DNA from: Galeopsis tetrahit
Taxonomy: Eukaryota; Streptophyta; Magnoliopsida; Lamiales; Lamiaceae
Reading direction: 5' to 3'
Length of the DNA: 64,000 bases
Assembly: GCA_963675135.1 (NCBI GenBank)
Contig: OY776129.1
Span: 60,513,028-60,577,027 of the forward strand
A program made the translations under genes and the position numbers. The notes under the pieces were generated by a model. The model was not told the DNA's origin, did no database searches, and saw nothing but the letters and a program-made list of their open reading frames with translations. How positions within the stretch are numbered: the first letter of the stretch is position 1; each line of letters opens with the position of its first letter. Positions 58,942-64,000 of this stretch are shown piece after piece.

Positions 58942-59462
58942 TCAACTTCTTCTTCTGTTCTGTTCTGTGCATTTAAAAACTTGGGATTTATGTAAAATGT
59001 TTGTAAAAATTTATGACGCGCTACTTTGTTTAAAATTTATCACTACATCATCATATGACTGGGAATCAGTACTACTAAAGATGTTACCTATGTTACTATG
59101 ATCTTGTATTTGTTTTCATCATCGAAAATATATGTATTGTTTGTCGTCATTGTTATATATGTGGAATGAAATGACGTGACAACCAATTTAGTCAGAAATG
59201 GTGCTACTTCAAAATTAAAAAAACAGAGGAGAAGTACCCTACTAATAAAATGCAATTTTCAAAAGAAGAATATCAAGATTTGGTCTTTATTCTTTGGTTT
59301 GGTTGTCTGGATAAATTGGCTTATCTTGAGACACAGAATTAATGGCCATCCTTTCCTATATGAAATACAAAAAAGTAGGAATATATCGAATTATCAACCT
59401 TTGCTGATTGCCCCCTAATTTGATATGATATCATTCATTGTTACAAAAAGTGCTTGAGGTTT
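58942..59462. other. 3' UTR and downstream spacer of the aminotransferase gene
   Basis: 58942 to about 59170 is likely 3' UTR and polyadenylation region. Beyond that no gene is seen. Confidence 0.5.
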
Positions 59463-60183
59463 ATAGCTCATTTGGATGGAGGGATTTGATCTATAAATTT
59501 CAAATTCACCATCTAAATTCACTCTACTTGTTTGGATTGAAAAGTAAATGAATGAATTTAAAATCCTTAACATCTTTTTTTACTTAAAATTGAGAGGATT
59601 TTCCTCACTAAAACCATGTCATTTGAAATTCATCTAGGTTGTGTTTGGATGGAGGTATTTGATTTGAGGAGGTATTTCAAATGAAAGGTTTTGAAAATAG
59701 ATGAATTTCAAATGACATGGTTTTAGTGAGGATTTTAAATCCTCTCAATTTTAACTATAAATTGTGTAAGTAAAAATCTAAGTATTTGAAATCCATTGAT
59801 AATCCAAATAAGTGGAGTGGATTTGGACAGTGAATTTGAAATCCATGATCCCAAATCCACCCAACCAAACGAAGCCCTAGGTTGTGTTTGGATGGGGAGA
59901 TTTGATTTGAGGAGCATTTCAAATGAAATGAATTAAAAATGCATAGATTTCAAATGACGTGGTTTTAGTGAGGATTTGAAATCTCTCTCAGTTTTAACTA
60001 AAAAGTGTGTTAACACAAATCTAAGTATTTGAAATTCATTCATAATCTAAACATGTAGAATTGATTTGGAGTGTGAATTTGAAATTCATAAGCCCAAATC
60101 CACCCAACCAAACGCAACCTCATTTTTAAAACATTTCATTTGAAATACCTCAAATCAAATTCCTCCATCCAAACAAACCTTAG
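59463..60183. mobile_element. Cluster of related foldback MITEs, tandem and nested
   Basis: Two head-to-tail copies, about 59638-59878 and 59882-60119, each start ggttgtgtttggatgg and end with ccaaccaaacg-type inverted ends; CTA precedes the first and sits between the two. They lie inside a third copy whose left half is about 59463-59635 (gctcatttggatggaggg) and whose right half is about 60120-60183 (ctccatccaaacaaacctta). Confidence 0.75.
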
Positions 60184-60766
60184 GGAAGTTAATCACTCTA
60201 AAACTGATCAAGTTAATACAGAAAATAGTCAACCAAGTCCAAATTAAATTATGATTCATATGTTTTCTTGAATCAAGTCAATCCTTGTCCTCTTTCCTTT
60301 TTATTTTTCTTCTTCACATTTTACTTGTGTTCTACCCCCAATAAGAAAATAGCCAGTCTTATGTGTCTAGCTGCACTGTTTAACTGCGCACATGATGAAA
60401 TGTGACATCAATTTTGGATGAAATGCAATATTAGATTTAATTAAAGTATGTAAACTAATATAATCGAACAATAGTTTTCATATAAAATAATCACAAGTAA
60501 CAAGTGTGCAAATCTAAGATCTGTTGGTCATGAGACCTTGCTTCAAGAAAGAGTTAAATAAAAAATGAATATCAATGAGGTAAATCTCAACTTAAAGATT
60601 AACCCTAAAAAGTAAAACAATTGAATAAATAAAAATCTTAAGCTTTTAAAAATAACTTTAAATACATTATAAACCTGAAAAGCACTTGGTGAGACTAAGT
60701 CATATATATTTCTTTAAGTAGGTTTATAAGTTCACGTAAAAAAAAAATGTTATTGTTATACAAAAT
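60184..60766. other. AT-rich intergenic spacer
   Basis: No gene, repeat or element recognised. Confidence 0.55.
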
Positions 60767-60783
60767 AAAATATCACGTATCTT

Positions 60784-60855
60784 TTTTTTTTTTTGATTAC
60801 AGGATCTGGGGCCTAGGTAGTGGTGCTCTAACCACTTGAGCTATCCCACTTTGTC
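60784..60855 (-). mobile_element. Very short tRNA-head retroposon with 17-bp TSD
   Basis: On the minus strand it reads gtgggatagctcaagtggtt then agagca (a tRNA-like 5' half with box A), ccactacctaggccccagat, then an A-tail. A perfect duplication aaaatatcacgtatctt flanks it (60767-60783 and 60856-60872). Box B is absent. A SINE-like insertion of only about 70 bp. Confidence 0.85.
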
Positions 60856-61004
60856 AAAATATCACGTATCTTATGCACAACAAATTCAACAATGACATTT
60901 AAACCCTTTTTTTTGGGCCTATTGAGTGATGAGAAAATCTTGGGAATCCGGAGGGCAAATAAGGAAGAAAAAAGAATTGACGGTTGAAATGAAACAAACC
61001 GACG

Positions 61005-61015
61005 TTTGGCGCCAA
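61005..61015. promoter_or_regulatory. Perfect E2F-type palindrome upstream of the CDK-inhibitor gene
   Basis: tttggcgccaa is a complete palindrome matching the E2F consensus TTTSGCGC on both strands, 343 bp upstream of ATG 61358. Function inferred from motif only. Confidence 0.6.
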
Positions 61016-61357
61016 GTAGAAATTAGTCAATTTACTATAATACCCCCATCAAAAAAAGTAATTCCCCCTTTCCCCTAACTTTTATTTTTAGACGGAAAGG
61101 GCTTCTCTTTCCATCACTCAAACATCTTTCTCCATGACTCTCCTCCTCCTTTTATTTAAAGCCTCCCACTTTCCTACCCACCCACCCACCCCTTTAAAAT
61201 AAAATTCCCTTTCCTCTCCTCCTTCTTTCTCCCTCAAGTTTTTTCCTACAAGTTTCTCCAGAATCTATTCCGTCTCCCCCACAAGCAAAAAAAGGAAAAT
61301 CAAGAGGAATAAAGCCCCCTTTTTTGTGTTTGTTACACATACTACATATAGTGAAAA

Positions 61358-61669
61358 ATGGGGAACCAGCCGCAGCAGCAGCTTCATCCAATGGCAGATT
61401 CTGATAAGTGGGTTATTTCTTCTCTGAGAAGTCCTTTGAAGCCGGTTTTCACTAAACCGGTGGAGAAAACCGATGGTCATGAAGAAGAGTTGTCGACTAC
61501 TCCAACGTACGTGGGATCAAGAATTCCTACTACATTGTCGTGCCCTCCACCTCCTAAAAAGCGAAAATCAGCCCCTGTCTCAGCTTCCAAATCATGCCAC
61601 TTTAGAAGAGAGTTTTTCAATCCGCCCGATTTGGAAACTATTTTCATTCGACATGTCCATGGTGCCTAA
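61358..61669 (+). CDS. SMR: SIAMESE-related cyclin-dependent kinase inhibitor
   Basis: Plant SIM/SMR proteins bind CDK-cyclin complexes in the nucleus and slow mitosis, promoting endoreduplication or stress-induced arrest (family knowledge). The 103-aa intronless frame has the family layout: a variable basic N-terminus, TTPTYVGSRIPTTLSCPPPP followed by KKRK (about 47-70, also a nuclear signal), and the C-terminal EFFNPPDLETIFI (about 85-97) matching the family's FF-PPDLE-F cyclin/CDK-binding block. ATG 61358 is in good context (gaaaaATGGGG) and the first in the transcript region; a pyrimidine-rich leader lies at 61085-61260 and a weak TATA-like tttatttaaag at about 61151. Which SMR subgroup it belongs to cannot be told by eye. 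Confidence 0.88.
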   Translation: MGNQPQQQLHPMADSDKWVISSLRSPLKPVFTKPVEKTDGHEEELSTTPTYVGSRIPTTLSCPPPPKKRKSAPVSASKSCHFRREFFNPPDLETIFIRHVHGA

Positions 61670-63309
61670 AAAAATTGTTGATCCATGCCAATTCATTAGT
61701 ATAATAAGTACTTAAATTGTAATAACCCCCCATCTTTCTTTATTTTAATTTCCTTCTTCTAGTTTAATTTTATCATATCTTCTGATGTAAATCAGCTGCC
61801 TAAATATATTACTAGTCTACTTATGTATAAATTGATTTCATTCTTTTGTGGTTCTTGTAATTTCAATTTGATAGATAGTGAATTAATTTGAAATTTGAAA
61901 AAATGATTATGCATTGATTTGAATTAAATAGGGTTGCCGTATGTGGAAAAACCAGCCACATGGTTGCATAAGTTAGATTGTCTGTACTAAATCTCCCACC
62001 ATGTTTGAACAAAAAAGGAATTTACTTTGATGAGCATCTTCTTCTCATTTTGTTATCCACTTAGGTAAATAAAATCCAGATGTACACATGCACATGCAAG
62101 TGAAAAAAAAAGTGGAGTTGTATAATAATAATAATAATAATAATAATATATACTCCAATTTCACTGCAGCAGGGAAAAGGGATTTTTGAAGGGCGCTTTA
62201 TACATACATATGAGTTGAATGTTATCTTGAACACTTTTTTTAGTCTTTGGAAAATGTCCCACCATACAATGACCCCCCACCCACCTAGGACGCCTTATGA
62301 TAGTGGCAAGAAGGTTCTCTTTTTTTCTTTTTTGTGTGTGATAAGTGTGGGCAAAGGACAAAATGCATAAGTCATGATATTTTACAGGATAATTAGAATC
62401 CTATGTGCATGAGATAAAGTATATACGATTATATGGACCTTTGACATCCATACAGCCCTTTTCTTATTCTTTTATTTTTACTTTTAAGTTTACTTTTATC
62501 TCAAATTATACCCTTTTTTTTTTTTAATGAAAATGAATGTATTTCCGTATTATCAGTTTATCACACACACATATATATACCCATTATATTATTACCCATT
62601 ATATTATTATATACTCCGTATATGTAATATGATAAAGTCATCTTTTACTAATATGGGGACAAATATTTGTATTCATTATTTTAAATATAATTAAATAAAA
62701 AAGTCGAGGTTTTTTAAATAAAACTTTCAATTTACTATCCTTTCGTACTATTTTCAAGCCTAAGCTTGCATGGATATTGATAACGTAGGAACACTAATAT
62801 AAAATATTGTGAAATATTGCAAATTAAAATAAATTGGATAAAAAATATATTGTGGGTCAAATTTAATTTAAACAATTTTTTTCATTGAAATATATTGTCT
62901 TACTACAATGTCAAAATATATTGCTAGTACAATACCAAAATATGGTACTACATGAGCAATTTGTGCTATGTTCTGAAGACCTGCAAATATTTGAGGTAAT
63001 GCCCTTACAGTAGCACAATTGCACTTGTATTAACATATTTTAGTGTTGTAGTAGTATAATATTTTTACTTTTCAACTTGCAAATTCACCCAAAAGATCAA
63101 GTTTGTGCTACTGTGTTTACTATGGCAGTATCACAAATTGTCCTGTAATATCATATTTTGATCCTTTAGTAACTTATTTTTATTTTATAATAAAATATAT
63201 CATGAAACACTACTTGTAACTTGTAAATTTTTTGAACAATTCGAATCTAAATTTACGATCGTTAATTTTGAAATATTAATTTGATTATATATATTTCATG
63301 CACGTATTC
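61670..63309. other. 3' flank of SMR and AT-rich intergenic region
   Basis: The SMR 3' UTR lies at the left. An (ATA)n microsatellite is at about 62121-62147. No gene seen. Confidence 0.55.
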
Positions 63310-63461
63310 TAGGTAATTTGATGATGTGTAAAGTAGATTTGATGATGTGTAAAGTGAAATGTATGAGAAAAATGAGTGACAAATTTGAAAATAAAATGAT
63401 ATTTTGAGGTTATTAATTTTATGAGGTATTTTCATATTAAGAGTGTACGGGACGGAGGGAG
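63310..63461. mobile_element. Half Stowaway MITE
   Basis: The right end gggacggagggag (to 63461, followed by TA) and interior gtgtaaagtgaaatgtatga match the inner MITE at 24229-24532, reversed, but the partner end is missing. A short tandem duplicate gatttgatgatgtgtaaagt is at its left. Confidence 0.65.
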
Positions 63462-63556
63462 TATATACATGCATACTTACTTATATATTATTATTTTAAT
63501 TGTTACCAAAATAAAAGACGGGTATTTTCTATTGTCACGATTTTAAGCTTAATTAC

Positions 63557-63878
63557 ACTCCCTTTTCCTATAATTATTTGTATATTTTTTTATTGGCACG
63601 TCACAATATTACTTGAAAACTCTCAATATGAAAATATCATACAAAATTAATACCCTCACACCATTATTTTATTTTTAAAAAATGTCACTTATTTTTTTAC
63701 CTACATTTTACTTTACATCTCATTAAATTCACTACTTTACATCTCATTAAATTCACTTTACACCTCACTAAATCATCTAAAACACTCCTATTTTATATTA
63801 CATCACCAAACACTAAATTTCATTTTTTTAAAATTGTGTCGATTAAACTGTGCAAGTCTTCCCGGGACTGAGGGAATA
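63557..63878. mobile_element. Stowaway-type MITE, diverged
   Basis: Left end actcccttttcctataatta and right end cccgggactgagggaa with TA nearby on both sides. The interior (acttgaaaactctcaatatg, catctcattaaattcacttt) matches the 24229-24532 family. A 23-bp unit (ttacatctcattaaattcac) is duplicated inside. Confidence 0.75.
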
Positions 63879-64000
63879 TAATTTATTCACACTATCTACA
63901 ATTTAAATGTTATTTTACGTTTTTCAATATTAATTAATTACTTTTTTTTTTTCAAATCACCCACGAACTCATTAAAATAACTCATAAGTAATAATAGCCT

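Noticed and set aside
60784..60855. A true tRNA gene on the minus strand
   Set aside because: Only the 5' half of a tRNA is present, there is no box B or acceptor 3' strand, and it has an A-tail and target-site duplication.

Overview
The window looks like nuclear DNA of a flowering plant, most likely an asterid eudicot and plausibly Lamiales. It is AT-rich, its genes carry many GT-AG introns, and the space between them is packed with plant transposons. The order-level guess is inference. No tRNA, rRNA or CRISPR locus was found.

Five genes are convincing. (1) A minus-strand meiotic gene like POOR HOMOLOGOUS SYNAPSIS 1 runs off the left edge (1-2950). (2) A ten-exon plus-strand gene encodes a plastid anthranilate-phosphoribosyltransferase-like (TrpD2/GT3-type) protein (6271-10301). 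(3) A seven-exon minus-strand gene encodes a class II ribose-phosphate pyrophosphokinase (PRPP synthase) with a plastid-type leader (10929-14470). (4) A thirteen-exon plus-strand gene encodes peroxisomal glutamate:glyoxylate aminotransferase (55260-58941). (5) An intronless plus-strand gene encodes a SIAMESE-related CDK inhibitor (61358-61669), with a perfect E2F-type palindrome about 350 bp upstream. A sixth candidate is a two-exon, probably broken, secreted-peptide-like gene on the minus strand (44803 to 36562). Its intron holds a 7.7-kb Copia element, and a second Copia element sits about 100 bp upstream of its TATA box.

Between genes 3 and 4 lie about 40 kb of nested transposons, in this order: an AT-rich repeat array; a Stowaway MITE; a 1.2-kb Mutator-like foldback element with a 10-bp target-site duplication (TSD); a hAT MITE inside another foldback; a deleted Ty3/gypsy element holding a Mutator-like and a hAT MITE; a foldback holding a Stowaway inside a Stowaway; a head-to-tail set of six Helitron-type ends (25.5-29.9 kb); a PIF/Harbinger derivative; a degenerate minus-strand Copia element (36914-44659) with a 40-bp minisatellite in its pol region; and a younger plus-strand Copia element (44955-50315). 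After these come a LINE-like RNase H remnant, a tRNA-derived SINE and more MITEs. An old Copia relic (3440-5610) lies between genes 1 and 2.

Functionally, a PRPP synthase and a phosphoribosyltransferase-like gene are convergent neighbours. Two gene pairs here (PHS1 with PRPP synthase, and TrpD2-like with glyoxylate aminotransferase) match pairs I recall as adjacent in Arabidopsis. This suggests an old gene block expanded by transposons. All exon boundaries were read by eye from splice signals, frame continuity and family similarity; nothing was computed.
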